From the NCBI GenBank assembly GCA_038215555.1, contig JBBQQT010000084.1:1-15036 (forward strand): a DNA stretch of 15,036 nucleotides, in the 5' to 3' direction. The notes under the pieces were generated by a model. It made no database searches and was not told the DNA's origin. It worked only from the letters and a program-made list of their open reading frames with translations. Below, one piece after another: positions 1-7,268 of the stretch; positions within the stretch are counted from its first letter, which is position 1, and every line of letters begins with the position of its first letter. The stretch comes from PFJX01 sp038215555 (GTDB taxonomy: Bacteria > Pseudomonadota > Gammaproteobacteria > Burkholderiales > Thiobacillaceae). A program made the position numbers and the translations under genes.

Positions 1-8
1 ACGGGTAG

Positions 9-175
9 CTAGTGCAGTGTCTCGCAATTAACTCCACATGAAACCGCGTCTTTTTCCGCCATGCCGCGTTGCAACCCCTTGCCATATGTCCAATATGGCT
101 GCGGGGTTGCGCCATGCCTGTCGAAAAAATTCATCGGTTTCATCGTGTCAAGCCAATTACGAGACACTGCCCTAG
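9..175. mobile_element. MITE-like palindromic element flanked by CTAG
   Basis: The ends form an inverted repeat: GCAGTGTCTCG at 14-24, followed by AATT at 26-29, is mirrored by AATT at 155-158 and CGAGACACTGC at 160-170. CTAG lies immediately outside on both sides (9-12 and 172-175), which fits a 4-bp target duplication. The interior is also an imperfect palindrome; for example ATGAAACCG near 39-47 is mirrored by CGGTTTCAT near 135-143, and GCAACCCC near 71-78 by GGGGTTGC near 103-110. No transposase can be encoded in 159 bp, so it would be non-autonomous. CTAG fits the YTAR target of IS5-type elements, but that assignment is inference. It starts 18 bp past the fumarase stop and could also act as a transcript-end hairpin. 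Confidence 0.65.
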
Positions 176-193
176 AGGTCGGGCGGGAGCGCT

Positions 194-1726
194 TCATGCC
201 CGATGCACCGGGATCTTGCCGATCTTCATTCGCCATTCTTTCGGGCCACTGTCATGCACCGAGTTGCCCCGACTATCCACGGCGACAGTGACCGGCATAT
301 TCTCAACTTCAAATTCGTACACGGCTTCCATGCCCAGTTCCGGGAAGGCCAGCACGCGGGCGTGCTTGATTGCTTTGGCGACCAGGTACGCCGCGCCGCC
401 GACAGCGATGCAGTAGACGCCGGCATGGGCTTTGATCGAGGCGATGGCTTCCGGACCGCGTTCCGATTTGCCGACCATGCCGAGCAGGCCGACTTGTTCG
501 CCCAGCATCAGGTCGGTGTACTTGTCCATTCGCGTCGCGGTGGTCGGGCCGGCCGGGCCGACGGCTTCGTCGCGCACCGGGTCAACCGGGCCGACGTAGT
601 AGATGAATTTGTTGTGGAAATCGACCGGCAGCGGCTGGCCGTCCTTGATCAGTTCGGCGAGTTTCTTGTGCGCCGCGTCGCGGCCGGTGAGCAGTTTGCC
701 GGACAGCAGGATCTGTTCGCCGGCTTGCCAGGTGGCGGTGTCGGCGGCGGTCAGCGTGTCCAGATTCACGCGGCGCGCGGTGGCCGGGCCGTTCCAGGCA
801 AGGGTTTGGGTCAAATCCGGCCATTCCGATAGCGCCGGTGGCGTGAACACGGCCGGGCCGGAACCGTCCAGCGTGAAATGGATGTGGCGGGTGGCGGCGC
901 AGTTGGGGATCAGTCCGACTGGCAGGCTGGCGGCGTGGGTGGGGAAGTCCTTGATCTTGACGTCGAGCACGGTGGTGAGACCGCCCAGGCCCTGCGCACC
1001 GATGCCGAGCGCATTGACCTTGTCGAGCAGTTCCAGACGCAATTCTTCGATCCTGTTTGACGGTCCGCGCGCGCGCAGTGCGTGGATGTCGATCGGGTCG
1101 AGCAGCGCTTCCTTGGCCATCAACAGTGCCTTTTCCGGCGAGCCGCCGATGCCGATGCCCAGAATGCCCGGCGGGCACCAGCCGGCGCCCATTTCCGGCA
1201 GCACCGAGAGCACCCAGTCGACGATGGAATCGGACGGATTCAGCACCGTGAAATGCGCCTTGTTTTCCGAACCGCCGCCTTTGGCGGCCACTTTGATATC
1301 GACCGTGTCGCCGGGCACCAGATCCATGTAGATCACTGCTGGCGTGTTGTCGCGCGTGTTCTTGCGCGCGCCGGCCGGGTCGGCGAGGACCGAAGCGCGC
1401 AGCGGATTGTCCGGATTGAGGTAAGCGCGGCGCACGCCTTCGTTGACCCAGTCGGTGATGTTCGGATTGCCTTCCCAGCGCACGTCCATGCCGATCTTCA
1501 GGAACACCACCGCCATGCCGGTGTCCTGGCAGATCGGCCGATGGCCTTCGGCACACATCCGCGAGTTGATCAGGATCTGTGCCATCGCATCACGCGCGGC
1601 GGGCGATTGTTCAAGGTCATACGCTGCCTTCATCGCGCGGATGAAATCGAGCGGGTGATAGATGGAAATGAACTGGAAGGCGTCGGCAATGGACTGGATG
1701 AAATCTTCCTGGCGTATGGTGGTCAT
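194..1726 (-). CDS. Class I (4Fe-4S) fumarate hydratase; possible mesaconase
   Basis: A 510-residue cytoplasmic hydro-lyase that interconverts fumarate and malate. Class I enzymes of E. coli and Burkholderia are known also to hydrate mesaconate to citramalate. The three cluster cysteines are visible: Cys66 in CQDTG, Cys184 in GAGWCPPG and Cys276 in PNCAATRH. The C-terminal domain carries GPAGPTTATRMD (390-401), MVGKSERG (417-424) and FPELGMEAVYEFEV (461-474). The length matches single-chain class I fumarases (about 500-550). I start at ATG 1726 because AGGAG lies 6 nt upstream; an in-frame ATG at 1819 would add 31 residues read through a palindromic repeat. The gene is divergent from an operon of CoA-ester lyases and a mesaconyl-CoA-hydratase-like gene, which makes a mesaconase role plausible. 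Family call is firm; substrate preference is inference. Confidence 0.93.
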   Translation of the reverse strand: MTTIRQEDFIQSIADAFQFISIYHPLDFIRAMKAAYDLEQSPAARDAMAQILINSRMCAEGHRPICQDTGMAVVFLKIGMDVRWEGNPNITDWVNEGVRRAYLNPDNPLRASVLADPAGARKNTRDNTPAVIYMDLVPGDTVDIKVAAKGGGSENKAHFTVLNPSDSIVDWVLSVLPEMGAGWCPPGILGIGIGGSPEKALLMAKEALLDPIDIHALRARGPSNRIEELRLELLDKVNALGIGAQGLGGLTTVLDVKIKDFPTHAASLPVGLIPNCAATRHIHFTLDGSGPAVFTPPALSEWPDLTQTLAWNGPATARRVNLDTLTAADTATWQAGEQILLSGKLLTGRDAAHKKLAELIKDGQPLPVDFHNKFIYYVGPVDPVRDEAVGPAGPTTATRMDKYTDLMLGEQVGLLGMVGKSERGPEAIASIKAHAGVYCIAVGGAAYLVAKAIKHARVLAFPELGMEAVYEFEVENMPVTVAVDSRGNSVHDSGPKEWRMKIGKIPVHRA

Positions 1727-1746
1727 GATGGTCTCCTGTTGCGATA

Positions 1747-1827
1747 CGTAGGATGTGGTGAGCTTGCGAACCGCATCATTGAGCAGCTCATTAGGTTGAT
1801 GCGGTTCGTTCCTCACCACATCCTACG
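1747..1827. repeat. Palindromic repeat family A, copy 1
   Basis: The left arm reads GTAGGATGTGGTGAG then CGAACCGCATCA; the right arm is the reverse complement of the same two blocks, with a short spacer between. Outer C and G extend the pairing to 81 bp. Related copies lie at 4980-5060 and 7136-7223. It sits just upstream of the fumarase ribosome-binding site, so it would fall in the 5' leader of that transcript or near its promoter. Confidence 0.9.
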
Positions 1828-1902
1828 TTGGCGGGCTTGTTTGATTGGGCAAGTATGTTCCAGCCGATGGCGAGATAAAAGCCAACATTAGCCGATCAAA
1901 AT

Positions 1903-1923
1903 ATTGGGTTTTTCAATACCCAA
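1903..1923. promoter_or_regulatory. Candidate operator between divergent genes
   Basis: Within the 325-bp divergent gap, ATTG-N7-CAAT (1903-1917) contains a T-N11-A LysR-type box. It overlaps a second symmetric pair, TTGGGT (1904-1909) and ACCCAA (1918-1923). The surrounding 1860-1950 stretch is AT-rich compared with the genes, as expected for a promoter region. No regulator gene is adjacent in the window and I cannot assign -35/-10 boxes with confidence, so this is only a candidate site. Confidence 0.3.
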
Positions 1924-2034
1924 GCTTGAAATATTTGTGCAGTGCAATAGCGATTAAGGGAATAGCGTTCGGGCCTTACAAGGTGACGGGCGAATGATCC
2001 GTCTCCACTTTGATCGAGAGATGAGGAGTTCGAC

Positions 2035-2061
2035 ATGGCTAGAGGTGCGTCGTGGCTGTAG
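2035..2061 (+). other. Eight-codon mini-ORF overlapping the next gene start
   Basis: ATG at 2035 follows a strong GAGGAG (2023-2028) with a 6-nt spacer, but the frame reads only MARGASWL before TAG at 2059-2061. It overlaps the GTG start at 2052 of the downstream lyase gene in another frame. It may be a translational-coupling leader, or the trace of a 1-nt indel at the true N-terminus of the lyase gene. Confidence 0.35.
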
Positions 2062-3161
2062 CAGGTCGTGTGCTGGGTGCGGGTTTGGGGGATTACTGGC
2101 CCGGCATCCAGCTCTATTACCCGCCGGTAAAGTACGCCCCGGCGCTGGGACTGTATGAAGACCTGGAAGCCGCCGCACTGCGGTTTCAGAAGCATGCCCG
2201 GCATTGCCATGCGCAAACCCTGTTGTTCGACCTGGAAGACGGCTGCCGGCAGAAAGCCTTGTCGCGCGACTTGTTGCGTCAGGAACTGCCTGGTCTGAAC
2301 CGCGATGACCTGGCGGTGGCAGTGCGCATCAACCCGTTCCGCACGCCGGAATACGAACTCGATATGAAAATGGTGCGCGACCTGGCCGACCACATCGACG
2401 TGGTGATGCTGGCCAAGGCCGGCGAGGCCTACGGCGCGGCGGAAATACGCGATCTGTCGGCGTGTCTGGCCGGCATGAACCCGCGCATTACCATCCAGCC
2501 GATCATCGAACATCCCAAATCGTTGAAGATCGCGCCGGACATCATGGCCTACCCGACGGTGAAGCATGTCGTGTTCGGCATCCACGACTTCTCCAAGGCG
2601 ATGGGCATCCAGATCACGCCGCGTGGCTGGACGCAGGAACTGTCCTACTTTCTGCATCAGATCATCTTCGAGGCGCGTATCAACGGCGTTGGCGTCATCG
2701 GCGGCGTCGAAGTGCTGATCGGCCAGGCCGGCATGCCGGAAAGCTATCTGGAGCCGCACGACATCCGCCGTTGGCTGGACTTGCATGGTGACGACGAATC
2801 GCGCGTCGTATATCGCCATGCTTGCGAAGAAGCGGCGATGGGCCTGACCGGCAAACAGGTGATCCACCCGAGCCATATCCATCTGTGCAAGGTCGCCTAC
2901 ACACCGTCGCCTACCGAGGTGGCGCGAAATATCCGCGTGTTGAAAGCGGCAGTGGAGGCCGATGCGCTGCTCGGTGGCGCGATCAAGTTCGAAGGCGAAA
3001 TGCTCGACCCGCCAATGTTCGGCAAGGCTTTGCAAGTGTTGCTGCGCGCGCATGCGCTAAGGGCGCTGTCGGAAGCCGATACCGATTTTGCGTTGAAGGT
3101 GTTGGCGATGTTGCCGGCGCAAGTGGTACGCGAAAACTGGCCGTATGGGGTGATTCTATGA
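2052..3161 (+). CDS. HpcH/HpaI-CitE superfamily lyase (long form)
   Basis: A 369-residue protein of the TIM-barrel aldolase superfamily that includes citrate lyase beta, malyl-CoA lyase and citramalyl-CoA lyase; these cleave or form 3-hydroxyacyl-CoA esters using Mg2+. Visible family landmarks are FDLEDG (59-64), Arg92 in VRIN, Glu153 in IIEHP and Asp179 in GIHDF (expected metal ligands), and GKQVIHP (267-273). It is longer than typical CitE/Mcl (about 290-320), with an N-terminal segment containing YWPGIQLYYPP (15-25) and an insertion around 225-255. GTG 2052 is the earliest start, since TAG (2040-2042) precedes it in frame, and AGAGG lies about 6 nt upstream. It is the first plus-strand gene of the cluster. 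Exact substrate is unknown; citramalyl-CoA or beta-methylmalyl-CoA is inferred from neighbours. Confidence 0.85.
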   Translation: MAVAGRVLGAGLGDYWPGIQLYYPPVKYAPALGLYEDLEAAALRFQKHARHCHAQTLLFDLEDGCRQKALSRDLLRQELPGLNRDDLAVAVRINPFRTPEYELDMKMVRDLADHIDVVMLAKAGEAYGAAEIRDLSACLAGMNPRITIQPIIEHPKSLKIAPDIMAYPTVKHVVFGIHDFSKAMGIQITPRGWTQELSYFLHQIIFEARINGVGVIGGVEVLIGQAGMPESYLEPHDIRRWLDLHGDDESRVVYRHACEEAAMGLTGKQVIHPSHIHLCKVAYTPSPTEVARNIRVLKAAVEADALLGGAIKFEGEMLDPPMFGKALQVLLRAHALRALSEADTDFALKVLAMLPAQVVRENWPYGVIL

Positions 3162-3181
3162 AACAGCCACCTTGGATTGCA

Positions 3182-3256
3182 CGTCACCCCGGCGAATGCC
3201 GGGGTCCAGAATGGATACGCGCGAAGAACTGGATACCGGCATGCGCCGGTATGACG
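3182..3256. repeat. Palindromic repeat family B, copy 1
   Basis: Outer arms CGTCA/TGACG enclose two internal hairpins: CCCCGGC-GAAT-GCCGGGG (3187-3204) and TACCGGC-AT-GCGCCGGTA (3234-3251). This gives a cloverleaf-like fold. Repeats of this type are widespread in proteobacterial intergenic DNA. Other copies are at 5968-5993 (half) and 8279-8347. It fills most of the gap between the first lyase and the ligase. Confidence 0.9.
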
Positions 3257-3285
3257 GTATCCATTTTCAGTCACGGAGCAACCGA

Positions 3286-4962
3286 ATGAACGCCCCCGAA
3301 TCAATATCCTTGCCGGAGACCGCCATGACCTTTGAAGCCTTCCCCACCTGGAACTGGCAATTGCCCGAGCACTTCAACATTGGCGTCGCCTGCACCGATG
3401 CGCACCTGGGCACCGCTAACGAAAACAAGCTGGCGATGATTGTCGAGGACGATGTACTCGGCGTTTCCACCGCCACCTATCGGCAACTGGCGCAAGCCAC
3501 CTCGCGCTTTGCGCAACTCCTGCGCAATCTCGGCGTGGCGGCGGGTGAGCGGGTGTTGATCCGGCTGCCCAATTCGCTGGCGTATCCCACCGCCTTCCTC
3601 GGCGCGATGAAGCGCGGCGCGATCGCGGTGCCGACTTCGACGCTGCTGACCGCCGAGGAAGTGGTCTATCTGGCGCGCGATTCAGAAGCGACTGTGCTGG
3701 TTACCGACAAAGCCATGTGGCAAGGTCTGCGGGAAAAACGGGGCGGGCTCCAGCATTTGCGCTTTGTCTTGCTGACCGGGCCGGGCGGCCTGATGCCAGC
3801 CAGCGGCGTGGATGTGCGCGATCTGGAAAGCGAACTGGCCGAGATCACTCACATCGAGCCGCCGCAGCCAACCAAATCGCACGATCCGGCCTATCTGGTC
3901 TACACCTCCGGCACCACCGGCTACCCGAAAGGCGTGCTGCACGCGCACCGGGCGATGATCGGGCGCGAGCCGGCGGCGCAGTACTGGTTCGACTTCGCCG
4001 ACGATGTTGCCAACACTCGGAACGACCGCATCGTGCATTCCGGCAAGTTCAACTGGACCTACGTGCTCGGCTCCGGCCTGATGGACCCGCTGTATCGCGG
4101 CAAGACGGTGATCGTGCATGAAGGCAAGAACGACGCCGAAGGCTGGATACGCTTGATCGCCAAACACCGCGCCACGATTTTCATCGGCGTGCCGACCATC
4201 TACCGCCAGATCATCCAGAAGACGCAATTCACCGGCGTCGATGTGCCGACCTTGCGCCACTGCATGAGCGCCGGCGAACACCTGTCGGACGAGATGCTGG
4301 GGCTGTGGAAGGATCGCTTCGGTGTCGAAATCTACGAAGCAGTGGGCATGTCGGAAGTGTCCTACTACCTGTCGGAAAACACCTTTCGGCCGATCCGCCC
4401 CGGTTCAGCCGGCTTCCCGCAGCCTGGCCACGATGTGCGCCTGCTCGACCCGGAAACGCTGCGCGAAGTAGCCGTTGGCGAGGAAGGCATGATCTGCCTG
4501 CCGGCGGACGATCCCGGTCTGTTCATGCGTTACTGGAATCTGCCGGAGGAGACCGGCAAGGCGTTCAAGGAACGCTGGTTTTTGACCGGCGATTACGCCC
4601 GCTTTGACGAAGACGGCTACATCTGGTTTCTCGGACGGCGCGACGACATCATCAATTCCTTCGGCTACCGGGTATCGCCGCACGAAATCGAACGGGTGAT
4701 GAAAACGCATCCTGCGGTCGCCGACTGCGCGGCCACCGGAGAGGAACTGGCTGCCGACAAGGTGCTGGTGGTGGCGTATGTAATGCTGCATCCGGGTTCC
4801 AGCGTGACCGCCGATGAGCTTGCCGCCTTTGGCCGCGAACATCTGGCCGGCTACAAGGCGCCGAAGATCATCTACCTGGCCGCCGATTTTCCGCGCACCA
4901 AGAACGGCAAGATCATCCGCAAGCAGTTGACGCCCGCCGGCGTCACGGCGAGGTCGTCATGA
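3286..4962 (+). CDS. AMP-forming acyl-CoA synthetase (CoA ligase)
   Basis: A 558-residue adenylate-forming enzyme (ANL superfamily) that activates a carboxylic acid to its CoA thioester with ATP. The P-loop YTSGTTGYPKG is at 206-216, the A5-type motif YEAVGMSE at 350-357, the ATP-ribose Asp in TGDYARFDEDGY at 434-445, the hinge GRRDDIINSFGYR at 450-462, and the catalytic Lys in PRTKNGKIIRK at 536-546. Overall layout resembles medium-chain acyl-CoA or benzoate-CoA ligase relatives. ATG 3286 is chosen because GGAG (3275-3278) sits 7 nt upstream and earlier in-frame codons run through repeat B. In this cluster it could make mesaconyl-CoA or citramalyl-CoA, replacing the CoA-transferases known from related pathways; that is inference. 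Confidence 0.9.
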   Translation: MNAPESISLPETAMTFEAFPTWNWQLPEHFNIGVACTDAHLGTANENKLAMIVEDDVLGVSTATYRQLAQATSRFAQLLRNLGVAAGERVLIRLPNSLAYPTAFLGAMKRGAIAVPTSTLLTAEEVVYLARDSEATVLVTDKAMWQGLREKRGGLQHLRFVLLTGPGGLMPASGVDVRDLESELAEITHIEPPQPTKSHDPAYLVYTSGTTGYPKGVLHAHRAMIGREPAAQYWFDFADDVANTRNDRIVHSGKFNWTYVLGSGLMDPLYRGKTVIVHEGKNDAEGWIRLIAKHRATIFIGVPTIYRQIIQKTQFTGVDVPTLRHCMSAGEHLSDEMLGLWKDRFGVEIYEAVGMSEVSYYLSENTFRPIRPGSAGFPQPGHDVRLLDPETLREVAVGEEGMICLPADDPGLFMRYWNLPEETGKAFKERWFLTGDYARFDEDGYIWFLGRRDDIINSFGYRVSPHEIERVMKTHPAVADCAATGEELAADKVLVVAYVMLHPGSSVTADELAAFGREHLAGYKAPKIIYLAADFPRTKNGKIIRKQLTPAGVTARSS

Positions 4963-4979
4963 AACCGCATGCCTCAAAT

Positions 4980-5060
4980 GTAGGATGCGGTGAGCTCGGC
5001 GAACCGCATCATGATCGGCGCGCCGGGGCGATGCGGTTCGCGTTGCTCACCACATCCTAC
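4980..5060. repeat. Palindromic repeat family A, copy 2
   Basis: Arms GTAGGATGCGGTGAG and GCGAACCGCATC on the left are mirrored by GATGCGGTTCGC and CTCACCACATCCTAC on the right. It occupies most of the 120-bp gap between the ligase and the second lyase and closely resembles copy 1 at 1747-1827. Confidence 0.9.
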
Positions 5061-5082
5061 GGTTCTCTTGAATAGGCCTGTC

Positions 5083-6000
5083 ATGTCCCACTATCGTCCC
5101 CGTCGTTCCATGCTCTACATCCCCGCCTGCGTGCCGCGCTTCCTGGCCAAGGGGCGCGAGTTGCGTGTCGATACGCTGATCTTCGATCTGGAGGAATCCG
5201 TGCTCGTCGAACGCAAGACCGAAGCCCGCCGCAACGCCGCCGAAGCGCTGCGACAAGGCGGCTACGGCCAGCGCGAAGTCGTGGTGCGAGTGAACCGGCA
5301 CGACACCGCCTGGGGTCTCGATGACCTGACCGCGATCGCGCCACTGAAGCCGGATGCGATCCTGTTTCCGCGTATCGAAAGCGGCGCCGATGTGCTGGCC
5401 GCGCTGGCGGCGCTGGATGCCGCCGGCGGTGCGCATCTGACTATCATGGTGATGCTGGAAACGCCGCTGGCGGTGCTGCGCGCCGAGGAAATCGCCGGCT
5501 CATCGAAGCGCATTTGCTGTCTGGTGATGGGCACCTCCGACCTGACCAACGAACTGCATGCGCGCATCACGCCGGACCGTCTGCCGATTCTTTACAGCCT
5601 GTCGCACTGCCTGCTGGCGGCGCGGGCGCATGGCCTGCCGATCGTCGATGGCGTGTATCTCGACATGAAGGACATGCCCACCTTCGAATACGCCTGCCGC
5701 ATGGCGCGCGACCTGGGTTTCGACGGTAAAACGGTGATCCATCCGCTGCAGATTCAATATGCCAATGACGCCTTCACGCCACATGCACCCAGCGTCGAAC
5801 GCGCGCGCAAGATCATCGCGGCCTTCGCCGAAGCCAATGCCGATGGCCGCGGCGTCACGGTGGTCGAAGGCCGTCTGGTGGAAAATATGCATGTCGAAGC
5901 GGCACGGCGCACCTTGATGATTCACGCCATGATCGAGAAGATGGAGACGGAAAGCTTATCCAACACTGTCACCCCGGCGCATGCCGGGGTCCATCTGTAG
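5083..6000 (+). CDS. CitE-like CoA-ester lyase (malyl/citramalyl-CoA lyase type)
   Basis: A 305-residue member of the citrate-lyase-beta family. It has RRSMLYIP (7-14), FDLEES (34-39), the CoA/substrate-binding Arg69 in VRVN, metal ligands Glu126 (MLETP) and Asp153 (GTSDL), and GKTVIHP (215-221). Family members split or form malyl-CoA, beta-methylmalyl-CoA or citramalyl-CoA; sequence alone does not decide which. ATG 5083 has only a weak AGG upstream; in-frame codons before it lie in repeat A. The last 10 or so residues (VTPAHAGVHL) are encoded by a family B repeat half, and the TAG stop lies inside the next hairpin, so the native C-terminus seems to have been replaced or extended. The mesaconyl-CoA hydratase-like gene follows 45 bp later. 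Confidence 0.88.
   Translation: MSHYRPRRSMLYIPACVPRFLAKGRELRVDTLIFDLEESVLVERKTEARRNAAEALRQGGYGQREVVVRVNRHDTAWGLDDLTAIAPLKPDAILFPRIESGADVLAALAALDAAGGAHLTIMVMLETPLAVLRAEEIAGSSKRICCLVMGTSDLTNELHARITPDRLPILYSLSHCLLAARAHGLPIVDGVYLDMKDMPTFEYACRMARDLGFDGKTVIHPLQIQYANDAFTPHAPSVERARKIIAAFAEANADGRGVTVVEGRLVENMHVEAARRTLMIHAMIEKMETESLSNTVTPAHAGVHL
5968..5993. repeat. Palindromic repeat family B, half copy inside a gene end
   Basis: GTCA is followed by CCCCGGC-GCAT-GCCGGGG and TCCAT, matching the left half of family B (3182-3256 and 8279-8347). It lies within the coding frame of the preceding lyase and supplies its C-terminal residues. The right half of the family is absent. Confidence 0.85.
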
Positions 6001-6021
6001 GGTGCGCCATGCGCACCCTAC
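5997..6021. repeat. Perfect hairpin, family C
   Basis: Arms GTAGGGTGCGC (5997-6007) and GCGCACCCTAC (6011-6021) pair perfectly around a CAT loop. The stop codon TAG (5998-6000) of the upstream lyase is part of the left arm. No T-tract follows, so it is not a classical terminator. A related, less perfect copy is at 12686-12731. Confidence 0.85.
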
Positions 6022-6045
6022 GACAATTGAAACAGGAAGCCAGCC

Positions 6046-7101
6046 ATGAACAAAGCCAGCACCGGTCACTTCTTCGAAGATTTCTATCTCGGCCGTACCT
6101 TCGTGCATGCCACGCCGCGCACGGTGGGCGAGGGCGATATCGCGTTGTATCTGGCATTGACCGGCTCGCGCCACGTCATCGGTTGTGCCGCCCCGGTGGC
6201 GCACGCGCTCGGGTTTCCGGCGCGGCCGCTGGATGAAATGTTGGTGTTTCATCTCGCTTTCGGCAAGACCGTGGCGGACATCTCGATGAATGCCGTCGCC
6301 AATCTGGGCTATGCCGACGTCCGCTGGCTCGCGCCGGTGTACGTCGGCGACAGTCTGGCGGCGGAATCGACGGTGATCGGCTTGAAGCAGAACAGCAGTG
6401 GCGACAGCGGCGTGGTCTGGGTGCGCTCGACGGCGGTAAACCAGAACGACGAGGAAGTGCTGACCTGGATCCGTTGGGTGATGGTCAAGAAGCGCGATCT
6501 CTCGCGTCCAGCGCCGACTGCGGTGATTCCGGAGACGACTGCGCACGTCAAACCGGAACGACTGCTCATTCCCGATTTCCTCGACTGCCGCGAATTCGAG
6601 ACCGGCCTGACCGGCGGCGAATGGCGCTGGGACGATTACGAGGTCGGCGAATGCATCGACCATCCCGCCGGCATGACGCTGGACGAGTCCGACCACACCT
6701 TCGCCACCCGCCTGTACCAGAACCCGGCGCGGCTGCATTTCGACGCCCATCTGATGCGTGAATCGGCCTTCGGACGGCGGCTGGTTTACGGCGGTCACGT
6801 CATTTCGATCTGCCGCGCGCTGAGTTACGAAGGCCTGGAAAACGCCTTGCTGATCGCCGCCATCAACGCCGGCACCCACTGCAATCCAACTTTTGCCGGG
6901 GACACGCTGTATACGCGTACCGAAGTGCTGGACAAATGGGAACTGCCCGGACGCGAGGATCTGGGCGCGCTGCGCCTGCGTATGCTGGGCCTGAAGAACT
7001 TGACGCCGGCAGAACTCGCCGAAGCGAAACCGGATGGTAAATATCACCCCAATGTCGTGCTCGATCTGGACTACACCGTTTTGATGCCGCGACGGAATTG
7101 A
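6046..7101 (+). CDS. MaoC-family hydratase, mesaconyl-CoA hydratase-like
   Basis: A 351-residue double-hotdog protein. The N-terminal hotdog spans about 7-150 (FEDFYLGRTF near the start, WLAPVYVGDSL at 94-104) and the C-terminal one about 195-345 (DDYEVGE at 196-202). Length and layout match mesaconyl-CoA hydratase (beta-methylmalyl-CoA dehydratase) of the ethylmalonyl-CoA and 3-hydroxypropionate pathways. The segment LYQNPARLHFDAH (223-235), followed by GRRLVYGGHVIS (243-254), holds the conserved residues expected at the active site. AGGAA (6034-6038) lies 7 nt before ATG 6046. Lyase genes on both sides support a role in making or consuming beta-methylmalyl-CoA. A role on itaconyl-CoA or another branched enoyl-CoA is not excluded. 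Confidence 0.85.
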   Translation: MNKASTGHFFEDFYLGRTFVHATPRTVGEGDIALYLALTGSRHVIGCAAPVAHALGFPARPLDEMLVFHLAFGKTVADISMNAVANLGYADVRWLAPVYVGDSLAAESTVIGLKQNSSGDSGVVWVRSTAVNQNDEEVLTWIRWVMVKKRDLSRPAPTAVIPETTAHVKPERLLIPDFLDCREFETGLTGGEWRWDDYEVGECIDHPAGMTLDESDHTFATRLYQNPARLHFDAHLMRESAFGRRLVYGGHVISICRALSYEGLENALLIAAINAGTHCNPTFAGDTLYTRTEVLDKWELPGREDLGALRLRMLGLKNLTPAELAEAKPDGKYHPNVVLDLDYTVLMPRRN

Positions 7102-7135
7102 ACGTATTTGTAGGATGAGCCCGCTGTGCCCGCGC

Positions 7136-7223
7136 GTAGGATGTGCTGAGCTTGCGAAGCGCATCATGCACGGCGAGGTGGGGCACGTAAGGTTGATGCG
7201 GTTTGTACCTCACCGCATCCTAC
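7136..7223. repeat. Palindromic repeat family A, copy 3 (diverged)
   Basis: The left arm GTAGGATGTGCTGAG and GCATCA pairs with TGATGC and CTCACCGCATCCTAC on the right, with more mismatches than the other two copies. An extra left-end fragment, GTAGGATGAG, lies at 7110-7119, suggesting a nested or decayed earlier copy. It fills the gap before the last lyase. Confidence 0.85.
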
Positions 7224-7268
7224 TGGCTGCGAACCGTTGTCGTTTTTTGTAGCAGAAAAGGAATCCAC

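Noticed and set aside
1082..1891. Open frame of 269 codons on the plus strand opposite the fumarase gene
   Set aside because: It lies antisense to a gene with clear family motifs, has no recognisable domain, and GC-rich codon bias opens such frames by default.
1896..3053. Open frame of 385 codons on the minus strand opposite the first lyase
   Set aside because: Composition is His/Arg/Gln-rich as in a reverse-frame shadow, with no domain and no ribosome-binding site; the plus strand carries the lyase motifs.
5956..7167. Open frame of 403 codons on the minus strand opposite the MaoC-family gene
   Set aside because: It is a shadow of a well-supported hydratase gene and also runs through repeat DNA.
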